Shown here in pieces: positions 9,086 through 18,044 of a DNA stretch of 64,000 bases. Below the pieces are notes generated by a model. That model made no database searches and was not told the DNA's origin. It saw only the letters and a list, made by a program, of their open reading frames with translations. The DNA is taken from NCBI GenBank assembly GCA_965250025.1, contig OZ252283.1, positions 310,001-374,000 of the forward strand, written 5' to 3'. Both the position numbers and the translations under genes were made by a program. The number at the start of each line of letters is the position of its first letter. The stretch's first letter is position 1. The stretch is from CBDDLD01 sp965250025. Lineage in GTDB: Bacteria; Bacteroidota; Bacteroidia; Flavobacteriales; Flavobacteriaceae.

Positions 9086-11311
9086 TTAGTTCTTCTGTTG
9101 CTTTTTAAATTTATCAAAATCAGAAGCTTCTTCTACTTTTGGAAAACTATTATTTTTATTATTGACGTCTGCAAACTCTCCGTTAGGATCTACAACCACT
9201 TTAGCCACTTCTTTATCCTTAATAAAGGTTTTGGTGGTTTCGTACTCATTAGTACGCCAAATCTCTGCCGGTAAGCGATCAATTTCAGTAGTACCATCTT
9301 TATACTGCCACTCAATCGTTACAGGCATAACAAGACCGCCTTTGTTTTTTACACGAACCTCATAAATGTTTTTACCTTCAACCTGTTTTCGGATTTCAGG
9401 CTCGTCTAATCGCGATAAAAATTGACCGTAATTAGAATCGGGAGTACTTACCATGTTAATCATTTCAGGTCCGCCAGAGAAATCTTTTGCTTTTTCTCCT
9501 GCCTGATCAGATGCCATATTAAGATTGCCTTGTTGTTGTTTATTGTCTATACCGACTTCAGGAGTTACTGTAAACCATTTTACATCAGCCAATTCGATAT
9601 CTACATTATCTGTGGTGAAAAACCACCCTCTGAAAAACCAATCCAGATCCATAGCAGTAGCATCTTCGAGAGTTCTAAACAGGTCGGCAGGATTTGGATG
9701 TTTGTATTTCCAGCGATTAGCATATTCTTTAAATGCCTGATCAAAAAGCGCTTCGCCAACGACAGAATTTCTTAATATTTGCAACCCTACAGTAGGTTTC
9801 TGATAATAATTAGCTCCAAATTGATTGAGTAAATCATTGTCAGATGAGGTCATAATAGGTCGCATTACGCTTTGATCACCACTCATAAACGGAATGATAC
9901 TCTTGGGCGTTGTGTGGTTAAAATCAGGGTAACGTTCTTTAACGGTACGCTGGTGAAGGAAGGTGTTTAGTCCTTCATCCATCCACATCCATTGGCGTTC
10001 ATCCGAACTTACAATCATCGGAAACCAGTTATGTCCAACCTCATGTATGATAGTGCCAATCATACCGGCTTTAGCATTTTTACTCATTTCACCCTTACTG
10101 TTTGGTCGTCCACCATTAAAACTAATCATAGGAAATTCCATACCTATATTAGAGGTGTTTACAGAGATGGCTACCGGATAAGGATAATCAAATGTGGCTT
10201 CGGAATAGACTTCAAGAGCATGCATGATGGCTTTAGTAGACTCTTCGCTCCAAACCGGAAGGCCTTCTTTTGGAAAATAAGACATGGCCATTACCTTATT
10301 GGTAGGCAATTGAACGGCTTGTGCATCCCAGATGAATTTACGCGAGGAAGCCCATGCAAAATCCCTTACATTTTTAGCACTCATCTTCCATGTTTTGGTT
10401 TTGTTGGATTTTGATTGCTCGGCTTTCTTTGCTTCTTCCGGAGTAATGATTAGTACCGGTTTATCATAAGTGTTTTCAGCTTCGGCTAAGCGTTTGCGTT
10501 GTGTTTTGGTTAATACATCGTTTGGATTTTGAAGCGATCCTGTGGCAGCAACAATATGATCTGCAGGCACGGTAATCTCAACGTCATAATCGCCAAATTC
10601 CAAAGCAAATTCTCCCAATCGGTTAAATTGTTTATTTTGCCAGCCTTCAGTATCATTATAGACAGCCATTCTGGGGAACCAATGTGCAATCAAGTACACC
10701 GTGTTGTCATCTTCAGGGAAGTATTCGTAGCCTTCTCTTGATAGTAAGAACATACTTCGATCGGTAATGGGGTAAGACCAGCCAATAGAGAAGGTCATGG
10801 ATTCACCAGATTTTAAAGGAGAATCCAATAGCACTTTCATCATGGTATTATTTACAAGAGATTTTATAGCTGTTCCATTAGCGTCTTTGATATATTTAAT
10901 GGAATATCCTGCAGGGAAATCAATGGCACGTGTTAAATATTGCATGTGTTGCGTACTCATACCATCTCTTGGACCTCCAAAAACATAACCAAAATCTTCA
11001 TTTTCTTTACGGTTGACATTCTGCTCTAACTGAATCCATAAATAACTGAGGTCATCAGGTGAATTATTGTAATAGGTAATGGTTTCGTCACCACTTAAAG
11101 TGTTGTTCTTTTCATTTAATGTGGCTTTGATCTTATAGTCAGCACGTTGTTGCCAGTAGGCTTTCCCGGGAGCACCGCTTGCAGTTCGGTACGTGTTGGG
11201 CGTGGGTAGCATGTTGTCGATAGGCTCAAATTTTCCTTGCCAAGGTTGATCCTGGGCATAAAGATTTATATGTAATAATGTAGCACACAGGATAGAAATC
11301 GAAAAACGCAT
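9086..11311 (-). CDS. M1 family zinc aminopeptidase, exported
   Basis: A gluzincin metallopeptidase removing N-terminal residues from peptides. Residues 1-20 are a signal peptide (MRFSISILCATLLHINLYAQ), so it acts in the periplasm or at the surface. The zinc site is HEVGH at 423-427 with the third ligand Glu446 in WMDEGLNTF. The exopeptidase GAMEN-type loop corresponds to NIGMEFPMISF. The length is 741 residues. The ATG at 11311 is preferred to an upstream in-frame start at 11371, which would put 20 non-signal residues before the signal peptide. The gene diverges from ppa. Confidence 0.93.
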   Translation of the reverse strand: MRFSISILCATLLHINLYAQDQPWQGKFEPIDNMLPTPNTYRTASGAPGKAYWQQRADYKIKATLNEKNNTLSGDETITYYNNSPDDLSYLWIQLEQNVNRKENEDFGYVFGGPRDGMSTQHMQYLTRAIDFPAGYSIKYIKDANGTAIKSLVNNTMMKVLLDSPLKSGESMTFSIGWSYPITDRSMFLLSREGYEYFPEDDNTVYLIAHWFPRMAVYNDTEGWQNKQFNRLGEFALEFGDYDVEITVPADHIVAATGSLQNPNDVLTKTQRKRLAEAENTYDKPVLIITPEEAKKAEQSKSNKTKTWKMSAKNVRDFAWASSRKFIWDAQAVQLPTNKVMAMSYFPKEGLPVWSEESTKAIMHALEVYSEATFDYPYPVAISVNTSNIGMEFPMISFNGGRPNSKGEMSKNAKAGMIGTIIHEVGHNWFPMIVSSDERQWMWMDEGLNTFLHQRTVKERYPDFNHTTPKSIIPFMSGDQSVMRPIMTSSDNDLLNQFGANYYQKPTVGLQILRNSVVGEALFDQAFKEYANRWKYKHPNPADLFRTLEDATAMDLDWFFRGWFFTTDNVDIELADVKWFTVTPEVGIDNKQQQGNLNMASDQAGEKAKDFSGGPEMINMVSTPDSNYGQFLSRLDEPEIRKQVEGKNIYEVRVKNKGGLVMPVTIEWQYKDGTTEIDRLPAEIWRTNEYETTKTFIKDKEVAKVVVDPNGEFADVNNKNNSFPKVEEASDFDKFKKQQKN

Positions 11312-11468
11312 AAACTTATTTTTTGTAGTGGTTTGATTAATGGGGTTCAAGATAGCCAAATTATATTTCAATGCTTTTAAAATTAAGAAGTTGACAATCA
11401 GTTTTAGCTAAACTTTAACGCTTTTTTATAAGGATACAGCAAGTGAATCAACATGGTAATAATTTACC

Positions 11469-11498
11469 TTGTTAAGCTCAAATTATAGACTATCTTTG
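11469..11498 (+). promoter_or_regulatory. Promoter of ppa
   Basis: TTG at 11469-11471, 19-bp spacer, TATCTTTG at 11491-11498: an exact Bacteroidetes -33/-7 pair. The transcript would start near 11505, giving a leader of about 15 nt before the ATG at 11520. Confidence 0.7.
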
Positions 11499-11519
11499 CA
11501 ACCCTTAAAAAATGAGAAT

Positions 11520-12047
11520 ATGTCGAAGACCGAAAAATTAACATTTGATGTTTTAATAGAAATCCCAAAGGGGAGTAGAAATAAATATGAATACGATTTT
11601 GACTTGAAAAAGATACGTTTTGATCGTATGTTGTTTTCATCCATGATGTATCCGGGTGATTATGGTTTTATTCCTGAAACATTAGCATTAGATGGTGATC
11701 CGCTAGATGTATTGGTGTTAGGTCACGAACCAACCTTTCCGATGTGTGTTATGGAAGTAAAACCGATAGGCGTGTTTCACATGGCTGATGAAAAAGGCCC
11801 TGATGAAAAAGTTGTATGTGTTCCGGTTTCGGACCCTATATGGAGCTTAAAAGAAGATATTGCAGACCTCAATCCACACCGTCTGGAGGAGATCACACAC
11901 TTTTTTCAGGTGTACAAAGATCTGGAAAAAAAGAAAGTGGATGTAGGCGGCTGGGGTAATGCAGAAGAAGCTGCAGAAATTGTTGATAAATGTATTGAAC
12001 GCTATGAGAATAGCATTCATAAGAGTAATGGTGATTTTACGATATAG
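11520..12047 (+). CDS. ppa: Inorganic pyrophosphatase (soluble, family I)
   Basis: Hydrolyses cytoplasmic PPi to phosphate, pulling biosynthetic reactions forward. It has 175 residues, normal for family I. Signature residues: EIPKGSRNKYEYD near the N-terminus and the metal-binding DGDPLDVLVLG (three Asp). The ATG at 11520 follows the predicted transcription start by about 15 nt and gives the usual N-terminus; the longer frame from 11469 begins inside the promoter. A terminator follows at 12072, and a membrane-bound pyrophosphatase gene comes next. Confidence 0.96.
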   Translation: MSKTEKLTFDVLIEIPKGSRNKYEYDFDLKKIRFDRMLFSSMMYPGDYGFIPETLALDGDPLDVLVLGHEPTFPMCVMEVKPIGVFHMADEKGPDEKVVCVPVSDPIWSLKEDIADLNPHRLEEITHFFQVYKDLEKKKVDVGGWGNAEEAAEIVDKCIERYENSIHKSNGDFTI

Positions 12048-12071
12048 TGAAATTTAATGATAACTTAATTT

Positions 12072-12105
12072 ACCCTTTCAGGATAAGACTTGAAAGGGTT
12101 TTTTA
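12072..12105 (+). terminator. Rho-independent terminator of ppa
   Basis: Perfect 9-bp stem ACCCTTTCA / TGAAAGGGT (12072-12080, 12091-12099) with a 10-nt loop, followed by TTTTTT. It separates ppa from hppA. Confidence 0.85.
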
Positions 12106-12121
12106 TTACCGTTGATTTTAC

Positions 12122-12129
12122 TACTTTTG
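12122..12129 (+). promoter_or_regulatory. Promoter -7 box of hppA
   Basis: TACTTTTG matches TAnnTTTG exactly, 26 bp before the hppA ATG (12156) and just after the ppa terminator. The two pyrophosphatase genes therefore appear to be transcribed separately. The -33 element is not clear. Confidence 0.55.
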
Positions 12130-12155
12130 CCCAGCTAAATAACAAATCAAAAAAT

Positions 12156-14417
12156 ATGGAATTAAATATGATTTTTGTGCCAATGGCAATGGCAGTCGTA
12201 GGATTGCTATTTATGTTTATCAAAATGTCATGGGTAAAAAAGCAAGCTCCCGGAAATGAAAAAATGCAAGGTATCTCTAAAGCGATCAAGGAAGGTGCAC
12301 TGGCATTCTTAGGAGCAGAATACCGATTGCTATTAGTTTTCGTTATTATTGCTTCTGCAGCTTTATTCGGAATTTCAACTATTGTAGCTTCTACGAGTTG
12401 GATGATTGTACCGGCTTTTATTTTTGGAGCATTTTTCTCGGCATTAGCAGGTAATGTAGGAATGCGTATTGCTACTGAAGCTAATGCTCGTACAGCAGAA
12501 GCGGCTAAAACGAGCCTACCACAAGCACTTAAAGTGTCTTTTGGAGGAGGAACCGTAATGGGGCTTGGTGTTGCTGGATTAGCGGTATTGGGTTTAAGCC
12601 TTTTATTTTGGTTCTTCGTAGGGCAGTTTATGGGCACTGAAGGTACATTCTATAATAATATGACCATAGTATTAGAAACCTTGGCTGGCTTTTCTCTAGG
12701 AGCAGAATCTATTGCATTATTTGCAAGAGTTGGTGGTGGTATATATACCAAAGCTGCTGATGTAGGTGCTGATTTAGTGGGTAAAGTAGAAGCAGGTATT
12801 CCTGAAGATGATCCTCGTAACCCGGCTACAATTGCTGACAATGTGGGTGATAACGTAGGTGATGTTGCAGGTATGGGTGCTGATTTATTCGGGTCTTATG
12901 TGGCCACAGTATTAGCAGCTATGGTACTAGGGAACTACATAATTAAAGATATGGCAGATAATGGTACTGTATTAGATACCTTTAATGGAATGGGACCAAT
13001 TCTATTACCATTAGTTATTGCGGGAGTTGGTGTTTTAGCATCAATAATCGGAACATTCTTAGTGCGTATTTCTAATAATGATGCTAAAGAAGCACAAGTG
13101 CAAAAAGCATTAGATGCCGGAAACTGGGTGTCTATAATTATAACATTAATTGCTAGTTGGTTCTTAATCCAATGGATGTTACCTGAAACAATGCAAATGA
13201 ACTTTTTTGGAGTTGAAGACCCTGTAAACATCCCTTCAAGACATGTGTTCTATGCGGCAATGATTGGATTAGCAGTAGGTGCTTTGATCTCCATGGTTAC
13301 AGCTTATTATACCTCTCTAGGTAAAAAACCGGTTTTAGATATTGTTCAAAACAGTTCTACGGGAGCGGCAACAAACATTATTGCAGGTCTGGCTGTAGGT
13401 ATGAAATCAACATTTTTATCGGTAATTTTATTTGCAGCTGCAATTTTTGGATCGTATGCACTGGCAGGATTCTATGGTGTAGCTTTAGCAGCTTCAGCCA
13501 TGATGGCAACTACAGCAATGCAGTTGGCTATTGATGCTTTTGGACCAATTGCGGATAACGCTGGAGGTGTTGCCGAAATGAGTGAATTAGAGCCTCACGT
13601 TCGCGAACGCACAGATATCTTAGATTCAGTAGGAAATACTACTGCAGCAGTAGGAAAAGGTTTTGCTATTGCTTCTGCAGCTTTAACGGCGCTAGCGCTA
13701 TTTGCAGCTTACGTTACATTTACAGGAATTGATGGTATTAACATCTTTAAAGCGGATGTGTTAGCAATGTTGTTTGTAGGAGGTATGATCCCTGTAATTT
13801 TCTCAGCCTTAGCAATGCAGTCTGTTGGTAAAGCAGCTATGGAAATGGTACAGGAAGTACGTCGTCAGTTTAAAGAAATTCCGGGAATCATGGAAGGTAC
13901 AGGTACTCCTGAATATGCCAAATGTGTAGATATATCTACAAAGGCTGCCTTAAAAGAAATGATCTTGCCAGGTTTAATTACGATTATCACCCCAATTATT
14001 ATTGGATTACTATTTGGAGCTGAGCCTTTAGGAGGTTATATGGCTGGTGTTTGTGTATCTGGTGTTATGTGGGCTATTTTCCAAAACAATGCTGGTGGTG
14101 CATGGGACAATGCTAAAAAGTCTTTTGAAGCTGGTGTTGAGATCGATGGTGAAATGACATACAAAGGATCAGATGCGCATAAAGCTGCTGTAACTGGAGA
14201 TACAGTTGGTGATCCGTTCAAAGATACTTCAGGGCCTTCAATGAACATCCTTATCAAATTAACGTGTTTAGTAGGGTTGGTTATTGCTCCAATCTTAGGT
14301 GCTGGTCATGGTGAAGAAACAGCGGTTACTGATACACCTGAGGTTAAAGAAATTAAATTGGAAAACCCTTCAACAGAATCGACTGAAACTGTTGCTGCTT
14401 TTCATATGAATGAGTAG
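12156..14417 (+). CDS. hppA: Membrane-bound, K+-dependent-type ion-pumping pyrophosphatase
   Basis: Couples PPi hydrolysis to H+ and/or Na+ export across the inner membrane. It has 753 residues with about 16 hydrophobic segments. The active-site region reads KAADVGADLVGKVEAGIPED followed by DDPRNPATIADNVGDNVGD (substrate and Mg2+ Asp clusters). At 493-501 the sequence is GNTTAAVGK: Ala497, rather than Lys, marks the K+-requiring subfamily. Whether Na+ or H+ is pumped cannot be decided by eye. ATG at 12156 is chosen because the longer frame starts in the ppa terminator. The C-terminus has a short hydrophilic acidic tail. Confidence 0.95.
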   Translation: MELNMIFVPMAMAVVGLLFMFIKMSWVKKQAPGNEKMQGISKAIKEGALAFLGAEYRLLLVFVIIASAALFGISTIVASTSWMIVPAFIFGAFFSALAGNVGMRIATEANARTAEAAKTSLPQALKVSFGGGTVMGLGVAGLAVLGLSLLFWFFVGQFMGTEGTFYNNMTIVLETLAGFSLGAESIALFARVGGGIYTKAADVGADLVGKVEAGIPEDDPRNPATIADNVGDNVGDVAGMGADLFGSYVATVLAAMVLGNYIIKDMADNGTVLDTFNGMGPILLPLVIAGVGVLASIIGTFLVRISNNDAKEAQVQKALDAGNWVSIIITLIASWFLIQWMLPETMQMNFFGVEDPVNIPSRHVFYAAMIGLAVGALISMVTAYYTSLGKKPVLDIVQNSSTGAATNIIAGLAVGMKSTFLSVILFAAAIFGSYALAGFYGVALAASAMMATTAMQLAIDAFGPIADNAGGVAEMSELEPHVRERTDILDSVGNTTAAVGKGFAIASAALTALALFAAYVTFTGIDGINIFKADVLAMLFVGGMIPVIFSALAMQSVGKAAMEMVQEVRRQFKEIPGIMEGTGTPEYAKCVDISTKAALKEMILPGLITIITPIIIGLLFGAEPLGGYMAGVCVSGVMWAIFQNNAGGAWDNAKKSFEAGVEIDGEMTYKGSDAHKAAVTGDTVGDPFKDTSGPSMNILIKLTCLVGLVIAPILGAGHGEETAVTDTPEVKEIKLENPSTESTETVAAFHMNE

Positions 14418-14440
14418 TTGACAAAACTATAAAAACAAAA

Positions 14441-14467
14441 AAGCCACGCATTGCGTGGCTTTTTTGT
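14441..14467. terminator. Bidirectional terminator between hppA and the convergent small membrane protein gene
   Basis: Stem AAGCCACGC / GCGTGGCTT with T-run after it and A-run before it, so it serves both strands. It ends 2 bp from the stop codon of the minus-strand gene. Confidence 0.88.
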
Positions 14468-14468
14468 T

Positions 14469-14855
14469 TTAGAACAATGATTCTTTAAATTGATCTTGTC
14501 TTATTTTTACAGCCCGGAGTGAATATACTATCAGAAAACTTATAGAAATAAAAGCACTTATTACACCCAATAGCATTACCATTAATCCAACAGTATTTGA
14601 AAACTTATAGAAATGTTGTAAACCTGATAAAATTCCGGAAGCGACCATAGCACCAGCACTTAGATATAGCATTACCAGAGCTTTGTTCAAGAGTTTAAGT
14701 TGATTCAGTTTTCTTTGGCTTATTTCGTCATTGCATATGTCAAGCTTTAACCGCTCTGCAATTTCACTACTCAACGCAATAAGTTGATTGGATGTTGACA
14801 AGATCAATAATCCGATGCCAGGCAAAATAGTTATTGGCAAATACCACTGCTCCAT
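14469..14855 (-). CDS. Small membrane protein, DUF2721-like
   Basis: A 128-residue inner membrane protein with three hydrophobic segments (about 6-26, 58-80, 87-110). The N-terminal ITILPGIGLLILSTSNQ and the following helix with ISQRKLNQLKLLNKA resemble DUF2721 proteins of unknown function. It lies 10 bp after the 249-residue unknown gene on the same strand, so it is probably the third gene of the 14469-16373 operon. Family assignment is from memory of the pattern and is moderate. Confidence 0.7.
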   Translation of the reverse strand: MEQWYLPITILPGIGLLILSTSNQLIALSSEIAERLKLDICNDEISQRKLNQLKLLNKALVMLYLSAGAMVASGILSGLQHFYKFSNTVGLMVMLLGVISAFISISFLIVYSLRAVKIRQDQFKESLF

Positions 14856-14865
14856 AGCTTATTGA

Positions 14866-15615
14866 TTAGATATTCATTTTATAATTTTCAAGTGCTTCTG
14901 TATAGAATGCTATGGCCTTATCAATAGTTATATCCGAAACAGCATATGCAAATCCTTTCCAGCCATTACTATGATAGTTTCCTTGACTCATTGTTATTGA
15001 AGAAGGAAGCTGAATAGGCACATGACCTTTATAACCACTTAGGTATAAATAAAAATCGTTAATCATAGTATCTGGGATCGCCATGCCTATTCCTATCCCT
15101 ATGGCTTCATTAAGCATAAAAAATGACCCTGTGTCAAAATGATGTGGCCAGATCCTTATGGGAGTTTCCAGATCATTATTTTTTAGAATACGTTCTATGG
15201 CTTTTTGAGCCAGATCTCGTTGTCGTATTAGCAATTCAACTACAGTATTAGCAGGCTTATGAAATACAAAGCGATCCGTTATTTTTTCATAAGGTAAATC
15301 GTAATGCAGTTTATACTCATAGCCTTTTTTTAACCCAAATAGTAATGCGGTTTCTTTTAACCAGTACTTGATTTCAGCATGTGTTTTTAGGTCTAAAGAC
15401 AGAGATTTTTGATCTCCGGAATCATTAGTGAATATCAATGCAAAATCGTTGTAATCAAAAGAGAGTATAGTATTAGTACTATTTAGAGGATGTGTATGCA
15501 AGGCTCCGTTTTTCCACCCTAAGTTAGTATGGCTGTCATCGGGTTTTGTTTCTAGAAAACTGATAGCTGCCGTAGCCAGATACTGTGCTGCTGTATGAAA
15601 TAGTTTAACCATCAT
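14866..15615 (-). CDS. Conserved-looking protein of unknown function
   Basis: A 249-residue, probably cytoplasmic protein; no signal peptide or membrane segment. I do not recognise the family. Notable is IRIWPHHFDTGSFF (around residue 155), a WPHHFD motif followed by a Gly/Ile-rich hydrophobic stretch, which could be a metal or substrate site. Its start overlaps the stop of the upstream flavodoxin-fold gene by one base (TAATG), implying translational coupling and perhaps a shared pathway. Confidence 0.7.
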   Translation of the reverse strand: MMVKLFHTAAQYLATAAISFLETKPDDSHTNLGWKNGALHTHPLNSTNTILSFDYNDFALIFTNDSGDQKSLSLDLKTHAEIKYWLKETALLFGLKKGYEYKLHYDLPYEKITDRFVFHKPANTVVELLIRQRDLAQKAIERILKNNDLETPIRIWPHHFDTGSFFMLNEAIGIGIGMAIPDTMINDFYLYLSGYKGHVPIQLPSSITMSQGNYHSNGWKGFAYAVSDITIDKAIAFYTEALENYKMNI

Positions 15616-16373
15616 TATCTTTTGTGTTCTGGACTATCAAACCCTGCTCTACAACCAGCCTCCCATTCATCTGGTTGGTTGCCATGAGCAGGTATACCGC
15701 CTTGGTCTTTTAGCATTCTTGCCAAATGCAGGCAGTTCCATACTAAAAACGTGGTGTTTCTGTTGGTGAAATCATTCTCAGAACCTCCCGAACCTTCATC
15801 CATATATGACGGGCCAGGGCCTGCTTCTCCCATCCATCCGGCGTCAGCCTGAGGGGGTACGGTATACCCAATATGAGATAGTGAGAATAAAATATTCATG
15901 GCACAGTGTTTAACACCATCTTCATTACCAGTAATCAATGTGGCTCCCACTTTTCCATAATCCCGATATTGCCCTTTAGCATTGAATTGATGGGTATAAC
16001 CATACATACGCTCTAAGGTGCGATTGCATACCGAGGATTTTTCACCTAGCCAAACAGATGTACAAAGAATCAAGATGTCACAAGCGTCTATTTCTTTTTG
16101 AATCATTGGCCAATCGTCCTTATCCCATTCAGGTGTTTTTGACATGTCTAGTCCTAATCCTGCAGGGATATCGTAATCTACAGGGCGAATTATTTTTGTA
16201 CTGGCGCCGTTAGACTCAAAAATGTTCTGGGCTACTTTTATTAAGCCTTCAGTATGAGAGAGTACTGGGGTTCTGTTTAATGTGCAGTTTAAAAAAAGTA
16301 CTTTTAGATCATCGTATTTTGCCGGAGGCATGCTGCAATGCTTTTTTGTTTTTTCTTCGAGTTGTTTAGTCAT
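15615..16373 (-). CDS. NAD(P)H-dependent FMN reductase-like flavoprotein
   Basis: A 252-residue flavodoxin-fold oxidoreductase. After a short N-terminal extension, LKVLFLNCTLN forms the first strand and phosphate-binding loop for FMN. CDILILCTSVWLGEKSSVCNRTLERM and VGATLITGNEDGVKH match the other flavin-contact loops of the NADPH-dependent FMN reductase superfamily. The C-terminal third (AGPGPSYMDEGSGGSEND and a Trp/Cys-containing end) is an extension whose role is unclear. It is the first gene of a three-gene minus-strand operon, coupled by TAATG to the next gene. The substrate (quinone, nitro compound or other) cannot be told. Confidence 0.82.
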   Translation of the reverse strand: MTKQLEEKTKKHCSMPPAKYDDLKVLFLNCTLNRTPVLSHTEGLIKVAQNIFESNGASTKIIRPVDYDIPAGLGLDMSKTPEWDKDDWPMIQKEIDACDILILCTSVWLGEKSSVCNRTLERMYGYTHQFNAKGQYRDYGKVGATLITGNEDGVKHCAMNILFSLSHIGYTVPPQADAGWMGEAGPGPSYMDEGSGGSENDFTNRNTTFLVWNCLHLARMLKDQGGIPAHGNQPDEWEAGCRAGFDSPEHKR

Positions 16374-16567
16374 TTTGAGTTGTTTTTGCTTTATAAAATC
16401 TCTAAGGAGTAGTGCCTAGGGATTGATAATTTACAATCTTTTTGACGAAAAAGAGAAGGCTTGATTACAGAAAATAAGGATAGAAGCGTTCTATCGTATT
16501 GATTTTAAGACAGGAAGTGTTGCTTGTTAAGCACTATCAGAGCACATTGCAAGGGAAGTGTTTTTTG

Positions 16568-17407
16568 CTAAAAAGTCCCTACAACACCTATGGTGCCATA
16601 TCCCATTCTCAATTGCCAGGAAATTTGTTTAGGCTTCTCAATTTGATAACGTTGCTTACGTTTAAAAAAGTTATCCATACCATCCACAACAGCAATGCTG
16701 AATGCCATACCAAAACCGATATCACTGATCCAGTGTGCATCTTCCCATAATCTTGACAATGGCGCTATAGAACCCAAGGCATAAATTCCTGCTTTGACCC
16801 AGATGTTGTCAAACTGCTTGGCTATAGCATGAGCCATGGTAAAAGATAAGATGGTATGTCCTGAAGGAAAAGCGCTAAATCCAGGTTCATTAGCAAATGG
16901 CTTAAAGTCGTTTCGGTTTCCATCGGTTGGCCTTGCTCTACCAACAGCGGTTTTTGTGAGTTGTTGAAATAACCCGGAAGCTACGGCAGAAGAAATGATC
17001 AAAACTCCGGTATAACGCACTTTAGGGTTATTGGTTAGTATTCCAAAGCCATAAATACCAGCAGTGATCATGAAAAAATTCTGAGGGCTTCCAAAATACC
17101 ATCCAAAATCACGAATGATGTCGGGTGCGGTCTCACCTTGCTCAGAAAAGTAGCGCTGAGCTTCAGCGTCAGCTAAATAGAGTAGCCCAGTTCCTGCAAC
17201 GATACTACCGGCAGTTATAAAATCGTCTTTTTGCCATCTTAGTGGTTGCGTAAATGCATTGCCTACACCTTTGAGTAGGGATGCACCATCATACTTGAAA
17301 TCTGTCCAAACCCTTTTGCCTCCTGAAATACTGTCATTTTGGGAGGTTAAACACAATGGAGCCCATAGCAGAAGGACAACAATATATTTTAAACGATTGG
17401 GTATCAA
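16568..17407 (-). CDS. PAP2-family membrane phosphatase
   Basis: A 279-residue exported or membrane protein with an N-terminal signal (residues 1-22). All three acid-phosphatase motifs are present: KTAVGRARP (K-x6-RP), PSGH, and SRLWEDAHWISD (SR-x5-H-x3-D). Such enzymes dephosphorylate phosphatidic acid, undecaprenyl-PP or lipid A phosphates on the outer face of the inner membrane; the substrate is not evident here. It lies 20 bp after the deoxynucleoside kinase on the same strand, last gene of the kinase/regulator operon. The 194 bp between it and the flavoprotein gene hold nothing I can identify. Confidence 0.9.
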   Translation of the reverse strand: MIPNRLKYIVVLLLWAPLCLTSQNDSISGGKRVWTDFKYDGASLLKGVGNAFTQPLRWQKDDFITAGSIVAGTGLLYLADAEAQRYFSEQGETAPDIIRDFGWYFGSPQNFFMITAGIYGFGILTNNPKVRYTGVLIISSAVASGLFQQLTKTAVGRARPTDGNRNDFKPFANEPGFSAFPSGHTILSFTMAHAIAKQFDNIWVKAGIYALGSIAPLSRLWEDAHWISDIGFGMAFSIAVVDGMDNFFKRKQRYQIEKPKQISWQLRMGYGTIGVVGTF

Positions 17408-17427
17408 ATTATATAATATCTCTATAT

Positions 17428-18042
17428 TTAGAAAAGACCGTTAATTTCGGCATCGATCTTATTGATCACACTGCCTAAGTCTTCAGGATTGTCTACAAAG
17501 TCCAGATCATCAACATCAATAATTAGAAGATTACCCTTATTGTAGTCATGTATCCATGCCTCGTAACGCTCATTTAAACGACTAAGATAATCAATACTAA
17601 TGGTGTTTTCATAGTCGCGGCCTCTTTTGTGTATCTGATTGACTAAATTAGGAATGGAACTTCTTAAGTATATAAGCAAATCTGGGCCTTTTACTAAAGA
17701 CTCCATTAACTCAAATAATGACCTGTAGTTTTCAAAATCTCTATTGGTCATTAGTCCCATAGCATGTAAATTTGGTGCAAAAATATGGGCGTCTTCATAG
17801 ATGGTTCGGTCCTGAATAATATTTTTTCCGCTTTGACGAATCTGCAACACCTGTCTAAATCTGCTATTAAGGAAATACACCTGAAGGTTAAAACTCCAAC
17901 GTTCCATTTGATTATAGAAATCATCAAGGTAAGGGTTGTCCACAACATCTTCGAGTTGCGCTTCCCAACGGTAATGTTTAGCTAAAAGCTTAGTTAAGGT
18001 GGTTTTTCCTGCGCCTATGTTTCCTGCAATAGCAACATGCAT
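17428..18042 (-). CDS. Deoxynucleoside kinase
   Basis: Phosphorylates deoxynucleosides (salvage) using ATP; dNK/dGK/dCK family. It has 204 residues. P-loop GNIGAGKTT at 7-15, the QDRTIYED catalytic/substrate segment (Asp-Arg), the arginine LID HKRGRDYENT and the expected helical pattern are all present. It starts 2 bp after the propeller-like gene's stop on the same strand, so it is cotranscribed. The link to the sensor kinase operon upstream may be only positional. Confidence 0.92.
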   Translation of the reverse strand: MHVAIAGNIGAGKTTLTKLLAKHYRWEAQLEDVVDNPYLDDFYNQMERWSFNLQVYFLNSRFRQVLQIRQSGKNIIQDRTIYEDAHIFAPNLHAMGLMTNRDFENYRSLFELMESLVKGPDLLIYLRSSIPNLVNQIHKRGRDYENTISIDYLSRLNERYEAWIHDYNKGNLLIIDVDDLDFVDNPEDLGSVINKIDAEINGLF

Positions 18043-18044
18043 AT

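Noticed and set aside
12065..12637. Minus-strand 190-codon open frame opposite hppA, Thr/Pro/Ala-rich
   Set aside because: It is the shadow of the hppA codons, has low-complexity composition and begins within a conserved enzyme; no promoter.
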